NCBI GenBank assembly: GCA_005784505.1
Contig: VCAZ01000038.1
Span: forward strand, 1,654,898 to 1,718,897
Origin: Bagarius yarrelli
Lineage: Eukaryota; Chordata; Actinopteri; Siluriformes; Sisoridae
Reading direction: 5' to 3'
Length of the DNA: 64,000 bases
Each line of letters opens with the position of its first letter. The first letter of the stretch is position 1. Shown here in pieces: positions 34,892-47,700 of the stretch. Under the pieces are notes generated by a model. That model made no database searches and was not told the origin of the DNA. It worked only from the letters and a program-made list of their open reading frames with translations. The translations under genes were made by a program, and so were the position numbers.

Positions 34892-36399
34892 ATATATATA
34901 TATATTTTAGCCAAACAACAGCTATTATTGTACGTTTCTCTGCCTGGGTTAAAAGTATTTATGTTGTTGTAGTGAAACATTTTTATTTCAATTTACCCTA
35001 AAAAAGAAGAAGAAGAAGAAACTCAGAAGTCACAGTTTGATACACAGAATGACTATAATTTATTGACCATATTAAATATATTATCTATGTTTGTTACAAG
35101 TCAGTTATGACATACGATACATGGCAGTCTTTAATCTAAGTAAAAAAAAAAAACCAAAAAACTAAAAACAGATAAATATTTTACGGAATGTATCTTTTTT
35201 TTTTTTTTTTTTGTATTCCAAAATAAAAAAAAAACAAAAAACAAAAAAACGTTTAGTATCAAAAATGTGATCTATAAACACTGGCATGACAAAGAGTTAA
35301 TTTGGAGCTGGTTGATTGACATACAGATGATTCAGTGGACGTCCCGGCTTACAGTACAGCCTACTGACTGCTTGTGTGTCCATATTGTCGGTCGATCGTC
35401 CACGTTTACACACAACAATCTAAAGCACTGAAATACACTTAGTTTTTTTTTTTTTTTTTTTTTTTTCTAAGCCTTTTTTTCCCGTTTGTTTATTATGGTT
35501 TTTGTCAACGTGCCACAGTAACACTTCACGCTGTCCCTTATGGCTTCTTCATGCTTCGTGAACTATTTTTTCTTTTCTTTTTTCTTAAATGGTTGACATT
35601 TGTAGTGTGTATGTATGTATGTACGTGTGTGTGCACAGTAACCTCGGTGCCTGTTAACAGTCTTTGTACCAGCTTTGGTTACATAGTCAGGAAATCGAAA
35701 TGCTGTGAGATTACAAACGCAGTAGATTACACGCAAAGTGAAAGTCTCAGGGCTACGACGTCAAACCAGAAAATAAAATTAAAAAAAAGGGTTTTTTTTG
35801 CATGTTATTTGGAAAAAAAGGGGGAAATGCGATTTCATGCATAAAAAAAAGAAATAAAAAAGATACGGCCATTTTTTTTTTGAGGTTCCTGTGTGGATTG
35901 AGTTGCTCGATTAGAAAAACCAGCAGTTCTGATGCAAACTTTGAGTCAATGAATCCACCAATGGACTAATGGCAAAAAACTATAGTCGCATATTCTGCAG
36001 CAGTAATATCTTTGGTCCGTGTCCGTTACATAGAAGCGCAATTAATCGCTAACGGTTTTAAAACTCTGGTGTAAAGCACCCAAACTCCATTCGGCTTTTG
36101 GCTTTTCCGTTAAAGGATGAACAGTTCAGTCTCTGTTAGCAGCAAGAAGGTCGATTTTATATAAAGAGAACACTTTACATTAAAAGTGCACTAAACTCCC
36201 AGTATTAACGCAATGCTATAACACTAACAAGCCATAAACCTCAGCATCCATCATACACACTTACGTCGGGATGATTAAACTTACTACCAGTTACACAAAC
36301 TGGAACGAAAGAAAATATAGAGTGAAATTCCACATACAAGTTTGTGGTCACTTGAGCATCACACACACACACGTGATTTCAAACATCTCCATTCCAGAT

Positions 36400-36911
36400 T
36401 CATTCCCATTTTGTTATTTGATTAAACGTCACTCTTCTAGTATGACCCTTTGTTGGGTGAAATTGGTGGCGAATCCATCAAACACATCAACCGTCAGGAG
36501 GACAAAGAGAAGGAGAGGGATAAGACTGGTGATATGATGTAAGACGTTTGCATGTGGAGTACTGTATCGATTCCGTCCTCCCACCACCAGAGGGCGCCAT
36601 CACCGGAGTACTATTGCTATTTGATTAAGCTTCACTCTTCTAGTAAGACTCGCCACCACAATTTGAAGCTTGAATGTGAGATGTGTCTTTAACTGCGTGA
36701 CTCCACAGTTTGGAGAGGAACCACATATGGATCTGATGGTCAGGTGACCACCAACTTTTGGCTATACAGTGCAAGTTGAACTGCAACATCACTAAAGGTC
36801 ATTATTAATATTTTATATTAGACCCAGGATTCCATCTATTCATTTTCTGTACCTTATATCCTACACAGGGTCACATGGAACCTACAGTCTATCCCAGCTC
36901 AATCAGGCCAC

Positions 36912-36949
<38 letters not shown>

Positions 36950-37640
36950 AACACAATTTCGTTAAATCCCTCCATGATTTCCATGTGGAACTGCGTCATT
37001 ATGCAGCACCTTTTTAAATTTGTGATACACTTTGCAGGAATTTTTGCGCACAGGTTTGTTTTTTTTTTACGATATTTGTACACGTTCCAGACTTTGTTTA
37101 AATGTGATTGGTGATGATGTCACAGAAAACATCAGCAAATCCTGGAAAGACTGATATTAAAGATTCAGCCAATCAAACCACAGCACACATCTTTGGAGTG
37201 GACGAGGAAACCAGAGGGAAACCCTGTAATACTGTAATATTTGTAGTCACTATACATTGATGCTGAGGTTTATGGATTGTTCTATGCTGAGGTTTTTGGA
37301 TAGAACTCAGTTAGAACCATATCGTTGATTGAAATTGGTGGCAAATTTGCAATTTACAATCCATCAAACACATCACTGGGCAGGAGGACAACGAGAAAGA
37401 GAAAAAAAAGTCTGACATGATGTGTGCCATGTGCATGCGGAGTACTGAAACGCTTCCGTCCTCCCACCACTAGAGGGCGCCATCACCGGAGGACGGAATC
37501 GTTACAGTAAACATGAACGCTTGATATGTAGCAAGTGATACTTCGCAATGAGCATAGCTAGCAAAAGTGACACCAGAAGTACTATGAAGGCACTAGTAGC
37601 CCTCTGGTGGTGGGAGGATGAAATCGTTACAAGTATGAAT
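36400..37640. repeat. Partly duplicated block with three CTCF-like motif copies
   Basis: GAAATTGGTGGC plus ATCCATCAAACACATCA occurs at 36456 and 37330; TTTGATTAA.C.TCACTCTTCT occurs at 36416 and 36619. The motif CCTCCCACCACCAGAGGGCG sits at 36577 (plus), a CCACTAGAGGGCGC variant at 37467 (plus) and an inverted copy at 37599-37615. The 37467 copy is flanked by inverted TTCCGTCCTCC / GGAGGACGGAA. Confidence 0.65.
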
Positions 37641-38332
37641 TCAAATCAGAAAACACCGCCAATATATCATTCATCCATGGTCTTAATTTCGGATTGTATG
37701 GCTTAATTAACTCAACTAAATGCAAGTGATTTCCATGATTCGACTGGAGAGACTTTGAAAACAGGCAACATTCCCGTGAACAGGCAGTGAAATAAGATTC
37801 CAAATACTTGTAGATTTCTAACTTTGGACTGGGATCAGGTTACTGAAGACCCAGAAGGAAAAAACTATGACAACATGTGGACCTTGTGAGAGTTATTTTA
37901 GGAAGCTAGTGAACAACAGTTTAGTGTTTTATCTGATGGTGGAATCCGAGTCTGAATCTGAGGTTCCGGAATTATATGAATGGTTGACAAGGTTCTCGGA
38001 GTTTCTCTTCTAGGGTAGACTGAGTGACCTGAACCTTCTGTCCAACTAATATGGGTCTCATTATGCACTGGCTTGCAAGATTTATGTTTTAAAGCAGAAA
38101 CTGGATCAGAAATTTTGGTTCACCAAAGGGGGCTTAAGGTCGAAATTCCACATCCAGTTTCATGTTTAATGTACCTTTATGTAAAGTGTTACACAAAAAC
38201 CTTTTAGCCCAACAGAGTCCTGCTGCCAGGAATCTCCTGATATCCAAATTTATTGCTACCCAAACTCTATAGATTATATTTCATTATTCACATATAATCA
38301 CTGAATCGCTACAAAAATCTGGGCATAAATGA

Positions 38333-38745
38333 AAGATCAGGGTTCGATTCCCAGCACTACTGAGTTACCACTGGTGGGGCCCTGAGCAAGGCCCTTAACC
38401 TGTAGCTTAGTGGTTAGGTGCATTTACATCTATATTTACAGCATTTGGTCGACGCCCTTATTCAGAGCGACTTTACATTGATCTCTTTTATAAAACTGAG
38501 CAATTGGGGGTTAAAAGCCTTGTAAGATGAACCCTCATCTTCCAATTAGCAGTCCAACACCTCAATCACTGCACTACCATTTCCCCCTGTTGTTGTTCTT
38601 ATAACTGGAAGTTTGTGAGTTCGATTCTCAGCACCACCAAATAACCATTGCTGGACCCTTGACCCAGGGGTATACATTTAAAAAAAAGTTATATGGCTCT
38701 GGATAAAGATGTCTGCCAAATGCTGTAAACATAAAATGTACCCAA
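38333..38745. mobile_element. Cluster of three second-family SINE pieces
   Basis: Plus 38333-38410 (GGGTTCGATTCCCAGCACTA), minus 38420-38590 (TACAGCATTTGGTCGACGCC, GAGCGACTTTACATTGATC) and plus 38596-38745 (GAGTTCGATTCTCAGCACCA, ATGTCTGCCAAATGCTGTAA). They lie head to tail and head to head, so nested insertion is likely. Confidence 0.68.
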
Positions 38746-40032
38746 CATGTCAGAACCCCTAATCAGCCCCCAGGTCCTACTGTAACATTTGATTTGACAC
38801 AAATAAAACAGGTAAATATATGAAAGTTCAAAGACGCAGCCCAGCCGGATGAAACAGTGAAATAAATGACAGAGGGATAAACCACATTTGCTGTGTGACA
38901 GAATGGCTTTTGTAATGCGAAAGAGGTATAAAAGAAGGAACAGCGTTCAGCCGTTTCAAGTTTAAAAAAGAAGGAAAACCAGACAGCAGCTTTTCTTAAT
39001 GTAAATATAAATACAGCTCTAGCAGCTCTAGAAATACATCCATCACTACGTTTGGTAGCGAAGCGCAGCTTTGCGTTGCGCAGAAGCCTTAAAAGTATTC
39101 TTGCCCTCTGCACATAATGATTACAGGACCTCCATAAGAGTCTTGAATGTAACCAAGGCAAAATAAAAAAAATGGTAAAACTTTTAAGACAGACGCTGGT
39201 GTACTTAAAACCGGTGTACACGAGGCACTTTACTCTATATCTACTTCATTAAGCACTATAAAGTACACCTTAAAGGAGAAATTTCTTTCTTAAAGGCTAT
39301 GAAATCGTATCCAATGATCATTTCAACCTCAATAACGATGTGACATCAAATTAACGATCATATTAAAAAAAAAAAACAACAACAGATTGAGCACCGGGAG
39401 GAAACTGGAGGTGAAAAAACACTTCAATTAAGAATATAGCAAGGTTCACTGGCGCTGGAGTCGGGGTGTGCTAACATTCCTTCACCCATAATGTGCAACT
39501 TTCTTTAAAATGGCAACTGAATGGAGGGAAGGTAGTGTTAAAGAAGAGAAAAAAAAACGCAAAGCTTCAAATATAAACTCTTTAACATAAGGTAGAATAC
39601 AGAAAGGGACTACACGCTGCTCAGTTTGAGCTAAACACAGACATTTATAACAAATGCATATCGGCTATCTAAGCAATACCGCTATATATCTGTATGTACA
39701 TGAACATAGCTAGAATGTATGTATAGTCTATTATAGAAGAACACACTGGTGATAGCAGAACAGAACATATCTCGCTCTCCCAATGTCGTATAAATGAATG
39801 GAAATATTATGTATGATGTGATTATGAGGTTATGATTTAAAAAAACAACAAAAAAAAAACATAGTTATCTGGAAATGAGAATACAAGAGACTCCAGTCTT
39901 TTCGTTTGTTTATGTCTATGAAAGCTTTGGCACTTGCTTCTTTTTAACACATACTGAAAAATGTAAAAAAAAAAAAAAAATATATATTAACGATACTGAA
40001 AAAAAAAAACAATTGAAAATACTGCCTATTTG

Positions 40033-40036
<4 letters not shown>

Positions 40037-40092
<56 letters not shown>
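40037..40092. repeat. (AT)n microsatellite
   Basis: About 28 AT units in the region downstream of the FNDC3 stop. Confidence 0.88.
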
Positions 40093-40094
<2 letters not shown>

Positions 40095-40224
40095 AAATAA
40101 AATATGTATTTATTATATATACATATATAAATATATATATGTATGCGCTTCCCAACCCTTCAAAACCCCTGGTATTATTTTCTAAGGCAGTAAATTAGAC
40201 CATAAGACTTAATGGTTGCTGGAT

Positions 40225-41100
40225 GTGATTTTGTGATTTTACCAAGTAGGATGTGATCCCGAATCAACATTTCAATCGACCAATCATAACCATCCGATGT
40301 CATCAGTGTGCGTCGATCAAACCCGCTTCGATTCATTTTTTTATCTTTTTTTTTCTTCCACAAGCAAACTGAGTAAATGATGGAAAATATCTGATTGTCT
40401 GAGACTGAAAATTCATTAATTCTGGAACGATTTACTGATACTGACGATTCCTGGATTAACATTTAATCACAACATGAAATTAGACTCTGAATGATATTAA
40501 AATAATTGCTGATCATCAGGAAACAACATTAGTGAATTTAGACTGTACTGATTCTAATGATCTAAAATAAACATTAATGAATTTAGACACTGAATCATAA
40601 ACAATCACTAATGAACCATTAAATGTAAAATGTCCTGAAACGGTGAACCTGTAGAACCGCAATAGAGCAACGTTCTTACTGTAAAACAGGCTTTAACATT
40701 ATTTCCTTAAAACACAACCTTTTAACATCATTTAACAATCACAGGTTTGTATAACCATAAATGTAAATATAAATCTATGAATTGACTTGTTATTCATGCA
40801 CACACACCTAAATACATTTTACTGCACACACACACACATCTATTTTTGGGCCTGAAGGTGAGGACACAGTAATAAACGTTCAGTACAGCATGTAATGAAT
40901 TAAAGACGTCATTTAATTATTTTATGTTTTTATATTTAATAAATACTTTTATAATATTACAGTTTTGGTTTACAAAAAGGAAAATATTTAAAAAGGAATT
41001 AAGGCAGGGTTTGATCGACACACACTGATGACATCAGATGGTTATGATTGATTGACTGACATGTTAATCCAGGATCACATCCGTGACTTTATTTTCTGAA
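40225..41100. repeat. Large inverted repeat, arms of about 90-100 bp
   Basis: The arm at about 40240-40330 (GGATGTGATCC, AATCATAACCATCCGATGTC, GTCGATCAAACCC) is the reverse complement, with a few differences, of the arm at about 41008-41092 (GGGTTTGATCGACACACACT, GACATCAGATGGTTATGATT, GGATCACATCC). The 680-bp spacer is AT-rich with internal repeats of GAATTTAGAC. It lies in the putative FNDC3 3'UTR or is a long-TIR MITE. Confidence 0.75.
41088..41093 (-). terminator. Candidate poly(A) signal of the FNDC3 gene
   Basis: AATAAA on the minus strand, about 500 nt past the stop codon. Other AATAAA copies lie further left, for example near 35059, so a much longer 3'UTR is also possible. Only the hexamer supports this. 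Confidence 0.25.
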
Positions 41101-41598
41101 TTAACAGCAACTTCTCTGATGTAACAATCCTTACGAGTGTTTTAGGACAAATCTTATCACTTCAACTGGAGAATGAAATTGTGTACTGATCAGCAGCCGA
41201 GCTCGTTTCAGCCCAAATGTGGCCGGTCCGGTTTAGAGACATTTTTGCGATCTTAAAATAATCTGAATTTGTGTGAAATAAAATTGTAAGGTTACCTACT
41301 AAAAAGTACACAGACGCCACACTGAAATCCCATTCGTCACAGTTTACACAACAAAGTACCTACTGATGCCATAAAAAAAAAGATTCCTTTCCTCCATGCA
41401 TTAATATTCATAAAAAAAAAGAACAATAATAATAATTATTATTATAATAAATGTAATGATTGGGCTTTAATCATTTTAAAATGCTCTGTGCTAGCCAAAG
41501 CGGCTATGTGCTACGAGGCCTGCTCTGCTTTTTCTTTCTTTTTTCCTTTATCTTCTTTCTTACTTCTCTTTTCTCTTCCTGGTTCCTCTCCTCATCTC

Positions 41599-44500
41599 TC
41601 ACTGCACCTCGATAATAAAGTACTGGATAAGCACAGCGAACAGGATGGCCAGTATGACGAAGCCCAGAAGCAGAACAGTTGCAAAGCGCTCATCGGCGAG
41701 AGACCACCTCCTTTTAGGCTGAGGATTGTGGGAGTTTGATAGTCGGGGTGGTTTAGTGGCAGGAAGGGCCGTGCTGAGGCTGCACTGACCCCACAGCTCT
41801 CCGTCTGTGCTCTGACGGCCGGCACACACACGCAGGCGGCACGTGCTATTTGATATAGAGTTATGCCATGTGTAGGAGGTTCCAGAGCCCTTATACAGCT
41901 GGAAAGGATACACACGTGTGTTAATCATAATGAGGTCTAGATATCAAACATCTACATGTTATGAAACATTTTAATTGATTCTGATAATTAAGCCGATTCT
42001 GATATCAATAAACACAGAGTTGATATTTTTATATTATAATGTTTATATAATCCGCAGGTCGTGTATCCGGAGAAGAAAAAGTCTAAGATACACGGATAAA
42101 ACTGATATTTCAGTAGTTTTGGTTTATTTTTATTGACTGGCATCCCTTGTTGTCTGTTTTTCTGTTTTTTTCTACCTGTTCCACTTCCCGGCCCTTCAGC
42201 AGCTGCAGTGCATAAACAATTGGATCTCCTCGCATGGCCTGAAGAGCTTCCCAAGTGACTATATATCGATTCCACTCCACCAGTTCAACCTTTGGGGCTG
42301 CAAAAAACGACGACATAAAACACTTTTATTAACAAATGCAGAAAAGTGGACAAATTTAAAGATTTGGCAGGGACAGAAATAAGAGGTGGGGACTAACAAC
42401 ACAGTCTCATCCTCATGAATCTGACCTGAGAGCGTTTACATTAAACCGGTACTGGAACTGGTTCTGGTGTCAAATAAAAATGTTGATTTAAACTGTGGTG
42501 TCAATCACAAATCTTTTTTTTTTTTTTCAATTAATTGCAATTAATTACCAAAAAAAGAGTTTTTCTAAAAAAGACCAAAGGATATTTAAGTAAATAATGT
42601 AAAATCAGCACAAAAACAATATTTAAATTTAAATCCTATTGATTATTAAAATTATTTTCTTAATTGACTCAAGTAAACCATCAAAAATATCAAAATAAAC
42701 TTTGGCTGGTTTATGTTATCAATTAAAATCACATGCTTGTAGTTAAAACTAAATACCCGCCAGTTGTATGAAGAATTAGTCCAAATTTGGCAACACTGTC
42801 GGCTGAACTGTCGGCTGAAGTGACACGCATGCAAACACACGTGAGCTTTTTTTTACCTTCCTTAATTCCTTAATTTTTTTTAGATAATCCAGTCTTACGT
42901 TTGAGTTGCGGTGGTGGAGAGCGGGTGGTGCTGAAAGTGTAGGGAGTTGACAGAGGGCCCATGCCTGCTGCACTATGAGCCTGAATGCTGAACTGGTATT
43001 CGGTAGCCTCAGAGAGTCGCTGCACTTTAAACGTATGGCACAGGCCGCTGTAGATACAAACCATCCTAAAACACAGAGAGGCAAAACATTCTAACCATCA
43101 CAAAGTGTGTTTTATTTCATGCAAAGCTTATTACAAGTTTCAGTTGTTGTTCTTTGTTTATACTGATATTTACCATTTGCAGAGCAACTCTGCTTTATTG
43201 GTCATTTAACAGACGTGTCATAAGAAACACAGGCTGACCAACCAACCCATTAACCAACTAATGAACTAACTCACCAACCAACCCATTAACCAACTAATGA
43301 ACCAACTCAGCAACCAACTAACCCACTAACCAACTAATGAACTAACTCACCAACCAACCCACTAACCAACCAATGAACCAACTCTTGAACCAATTAACCA
43401 ACCCACTAACCAACTAATAAACCAACTTACCAACCAACCAATAAACCAACTCGCCAACCAACCAACCAACCAACCAACAAACCAAATCAACAACCAACCA
43501 ACCCACAAACCAACTAATGAATCAACTTACCAAACCACAAACCAACTAATGAACCAACTCTTCAACCAATCAACCAACCCACTACCAACTAATAAACCAA
43601 CTCGCCAATCAACCAACCCACCAACCAACTAATGAACTAACTCACCAACCAACCCACTAACCAGCTAATGAACCAACTCACCACCACCCAACCAATCCAC
43701 TAACCAACTAATGTACCAACTCACCAACAAACCCACCAACCAACTAATGAACCAACTCACCGACCAACCAACCCGCTAATGAACCAACTCACCAACCAAC
43801 CAACCAACAAATGAACCAACTCACCAACCGACCACAAACGGCAATAAAAATACTCATGATGGCAGCTCGCAATAACACCACTGATTCAGGTGTCTTGTCA
43901 CTTTTTAACTATTAAGTTATGCCAGGGAGATTGTTGTTATAAATTAAGTAGTTTGTTACATTTCTGATGGTTAGTTATGATCAAACAGATAATATAACCC
44001 CTAAAGTAACCATTCATAATGACTATAATAACTTACATCTGAATCTCATCCAATTGAACAGTAAAGGTTTAAGGATCTTATTCGAACCCCAGCAGTGGCA
44101 CCTTGGTGGTGTTTTGAACTGAATTAAACCAATTATCTAAGAATCAGCAGTGTAACACTCGAGCCTGTACCTGTCTGAGGCGGTTTGCATGTGTAAGCAG
44201 TAATGTGTGCTGTGACTGTTCTGAAGTCTGTCTCCCCATTTTAACTTCAGACTCTGAGGTCCAGCCACCACGCACTCCAGCACTGGGGGTTCCGGAGGCA
44301 ACGGTCGTGTCCTGAGCTTTAGCACTGTGCTGTAAGGACCAGCACCCTCACTATTCACTGCTTGCACATGTATCCTAGAACACAGAACAAAGACTAAGAA
44401 AAATATCATCATCATCATCATCATCATCATCAGCTACACAAAAACAGTGTAATGGTTTACCGATACGTCGTGTCTGGATGAAGATTTTCCAGTATGTGGT

Positions 44501-44747
44501 AGTTCGTCCTCCCTACAGTCACGGGCTGCTCCTCTCCAAAGTCTATGTTGTATCCAGAAATCTCTGCTCCATGACACCTCGGTTCTGTCCATCTTATAGC
44601 CAAACTGTTAGAGGTACTACAGGCTGGACCAGCACCCAGGGAGTCTGTCCCAATCTCCTCCAATTGCTCTACAGCTGCTGGGACTGAGGCTGGGGTATTT
44701 ACTGTGGCAACATTGCTGAAGAGTCCTGCCCCAACAGCATTAACTGC
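41599..44747 (-). other. fndc3: FNDC3 gene: exons for FN3 domains 7-9 and the membrane anchor
   Basis: Domain 7 starts TPASVPAAVEQLEE, with SNSLAIRWTEP and LHPDTTYR. Domain 8 starts PLPPEPPVLECVVAGP with SLKLKWGD and FKVQRLSEATEYQF. Domain 9 starts PPPQLKPPKVELVEW with IVTWEALQAMRGDP. The last exon (41599-41898) ends with a linker, the conserved DERFATVLLLGF and a single hydrophobic helix (VILAILFAVLIQYFII) three residues before the TGA at 41599-41601, the tail-anchor layout of the family. The acceptor of 44461-44747 has a weak pyrimidine tract (CACAAAG). Confidence 0.92.
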
Positions 44748-47700
44748 CTTTGTGTTGGATGAGAAAAAACACAGTTAGAGAGCTTTTTAATAAACGAGGA
44801 CATGAAATTAGTGGGTGTGAGTGCCTTCTGTCTGGTAGCTTAATTTCTAACATCCTCCTACAAATATATTCACTATCCCTCCTCTGTACATGTCCAAACC
44901 ACCTAAATCTGTCTTCCCTGACTTTCTCCCCAAAACATCTACCATGGGCCGTCCCCCTAATGAACTCGTTCCTGACAATCCTGTCCAACCTCGTCACTTC
45001 CAAAGAAAACCTCAACATCTTCAGCTCTGCTACTTCCAGCTCTGCCACCTGTCTCTTCCTCAGCACCACTGTCTCTAAACCATACATCATAGCTGGTCTC
45101 ACCACAGTCTCTAAACCATACATCATAGCTGGTCTCACCACTGTCTCTAAACCATACATCATAGCATGTCCTCTAAACCATAGCTGGTCTTACCACTGTC
45201 TCTAAACCATACATCATAAATCTGTCCACCTCTAACCATCACATCATAGCTGGTCTTACCACTGTCTCTAAACCATACATCATAGCTGGTCTCACCACTG
45301 TCTCTAAACCATACATCATAGCTGTCTCACCACCAGCTCTAAACCATCCATCAAAGCTGGTCTCACCACTGTCTCTAAACCATACATCATAGCTCGTCTC
45401 ACCACTGTCTCTAAACCATACATCATAGCTGGTCTCACCCACTGTCTCTAAACCATACATCATAGCATAGCTGGTCTCAACCACCATGTCTCTGTCTCAA
45501 ACCATACCATCATATAGCTGGTCTCACCACTGTCTCTAAAACCATACATCATAGCTGGTCTCACCCACTGTCTCTAAACCATACATCATAGCTGGTCTCA
45601 CCACTGTCTCTCTAAACCATACAATCATAGTCTCACCACTGTCTCTAAACCATACATCATAGCTGGTCTCACCACTGTCTCTAAACCATACATCATAGCT
45701 GGTCTCACCACTGTCTCTTAAACCATACATCATAGCTGGTCTCACCACTGTCTCTAAACCTAAACCTTACATCATCATAGCTGGTCTCACCACTGTCTCT
45801 AAACCATACATCATCATAGCTGGTCTCTACCACTGTCTCTAAACCATACATCATAGCTGGTCTCACCACTGTCTCTAAACCATACATCATAGCTGGTCTC
45901 ACCACTGTCTCTAAACCATCCATCATAGCTGTCTCACCACCAGCTCTAAACCATCCATCATAGCTGGTCTCACCACTGTCTCTAAACCATACATCATAGC
46001 TGTTCCCACTGGTCTCACCACTGTCTCTAAACCATACATCATAGCTGGTCTCACCACTGTCTCTAAACCATACATCATAGCTGGTCTCACCACTGTCTCT
46101 AAACCATACATCATAGCTGGTCTCACCACTGTCTCTAAACCATACATACATCATAGCTGGTCTCACCACTGTCTCTAAAACATACATCATAGCTCACCAC
46201 GGTCTCACCACTGTCTCTAAACCATAACATCATAGTCATAGCTGGTCTCACCACTGTCTCTAAACCATACATCATAGCTGGTCTCACCACTGTCTCTAAA
46301 CCATACATCATAGCTGGTCTCACCACTGTCTCTAAACCATACATCATAGCTGGTCTCACCACTGTCTCTAAACCATACATCATAGCTGGTCTCACCACTG
46401 TCTCTAAACCATACATCATAGCTGGTCTCACCACTGTCTTGTTCACCTTCCCCTTGATTCTAGCTGATATTCTTTTGTCACACATCACTTCACCCATTCC
46501 AACCTGCCTGTACTCAGCTCTTTACCTCTTTTACACATTTTCCATTGCTCTGGAGTTTAAATTCCTATATTAAAAGTAATAAATTAATGGAGTGTAACTC
46601 TTACCTGCACTCTGCAGTAATATCGTGTAGCAGGCTCTAAATCTCTCACTTCATACTCAGATGAAGATCCAGCGTACAGTAACTCCAGAGTGTTTTCCTC
46701 CAGACCCCATTCCATCTGAAACTCGTACACCTCCGACCCATTACAGACTGGACGCTGAAGAAAGAAGGAGACAAAAAAAATGGAATACATTCTTTTTTTT
46801 TTTTTTTTTTTTAAGCTTTCTACCAGTCAAAACACATACAGATTAGCCAGACTGCTCACCTCCCAGCTGATCAGTACACTGCTGCTGGAGGTCAGAGTGA
46901 GATTTGGGATACCGCACTGTTCTGGGACTCCTGGTGTCGTGGACACCAGACATACATCTGACTGTGGTCCCCACTGCAGGCAGGAAACAAATCACACCAA
47001 TAATTAACCCTTAAAAAGTGTGGAAATCATCCTGTTATAAAAACATTGGTGGTTGGAGAATCAAAATCAAACCAGAATCTTGGATCCCAATACAGGTGGA
47101 TTAATCCATTTTTTTTGTTACCCTGATATTTCATCAAACTAACAACAGATTTAGATACACAAAATAATGCAGGAATAAACTAATTATAAAAATTCAGCAG
47201 TGGTTTTGTGCTGTTGATAAATCAGCAAGAGACCATTGTTACTTATTAACGGTCTCTTCATTTAATTCCAAAATTATTATTATTATTATTATTATTATCA
47301 TTATTAGGGTTGCACAAAAATTTGCAGATCAATTATCGGCCGATACTTTATGTAAAAATGATGTCAATTTTGCTGGTAAATCAATCCATCAGTCTGATTT
47401 ATCTAAGATTCATCTGCTTTCTGAGTGCAAGTGACTGCAGCTAAGGGTTGCCAGATTGGGTGTATTACTTCCCAGTGTTGCCAGATTGGGTGGGTTCCTG
47501 CTCTGTTCGGCTTTTTTTAATAAATTCTGACTGGAAATAAATACATTGTTTTTGTTTAATAATATTTGCGCTGTTTTTTTGATAAAAACAGGCGGGTGTT
47601 TAGTTTTAACTACATTTTATTAACATTAATACTACATTTTAAAAGTGTAAATCAAAATGTACAATAAATTATTTTTGGTGTTTTGAACAAATGATATTTG

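Larger units (their letters stand above)
34770..41598 (-). other. Region 3' of the FNDC3 stop; possible long 3'UTR, no separate gene
   Basis: Mostly single-copy AT-rich DNA with poly-A/T runs (35185-35215, 35441-35467), AT and CA microsatellites, the SINE cluster at 38333-38745 and the duplicated block at 36400-37640. Several minus-strand AATAAA signals occur, the last near 35059. The 152-codon minus-strand frame at 38763-39221 does not resemble any protein I know. Confidence 0.4.

Noticed and set aside
38763..39221. Minus-strand open frame of 152 codons
   Set aside because: No family resemblance, composition rich in Phe/Ser/Arg as in random AT-rich DNA, and no splice or promoter context.
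43235..43835. CRISPR-like array
   Set aside because: Tandem units without unique spacers and with 4-bp substructure; animal minisatellite.
45239..46497. Minus-strand frames with MMYGLETVVRPA repeats, up to 161 codons
   Set aside because: Minisatellite inside an intron, with frame-breaking indels between units and splice-flanked real exons on both sides. Not a repeat protein gene.
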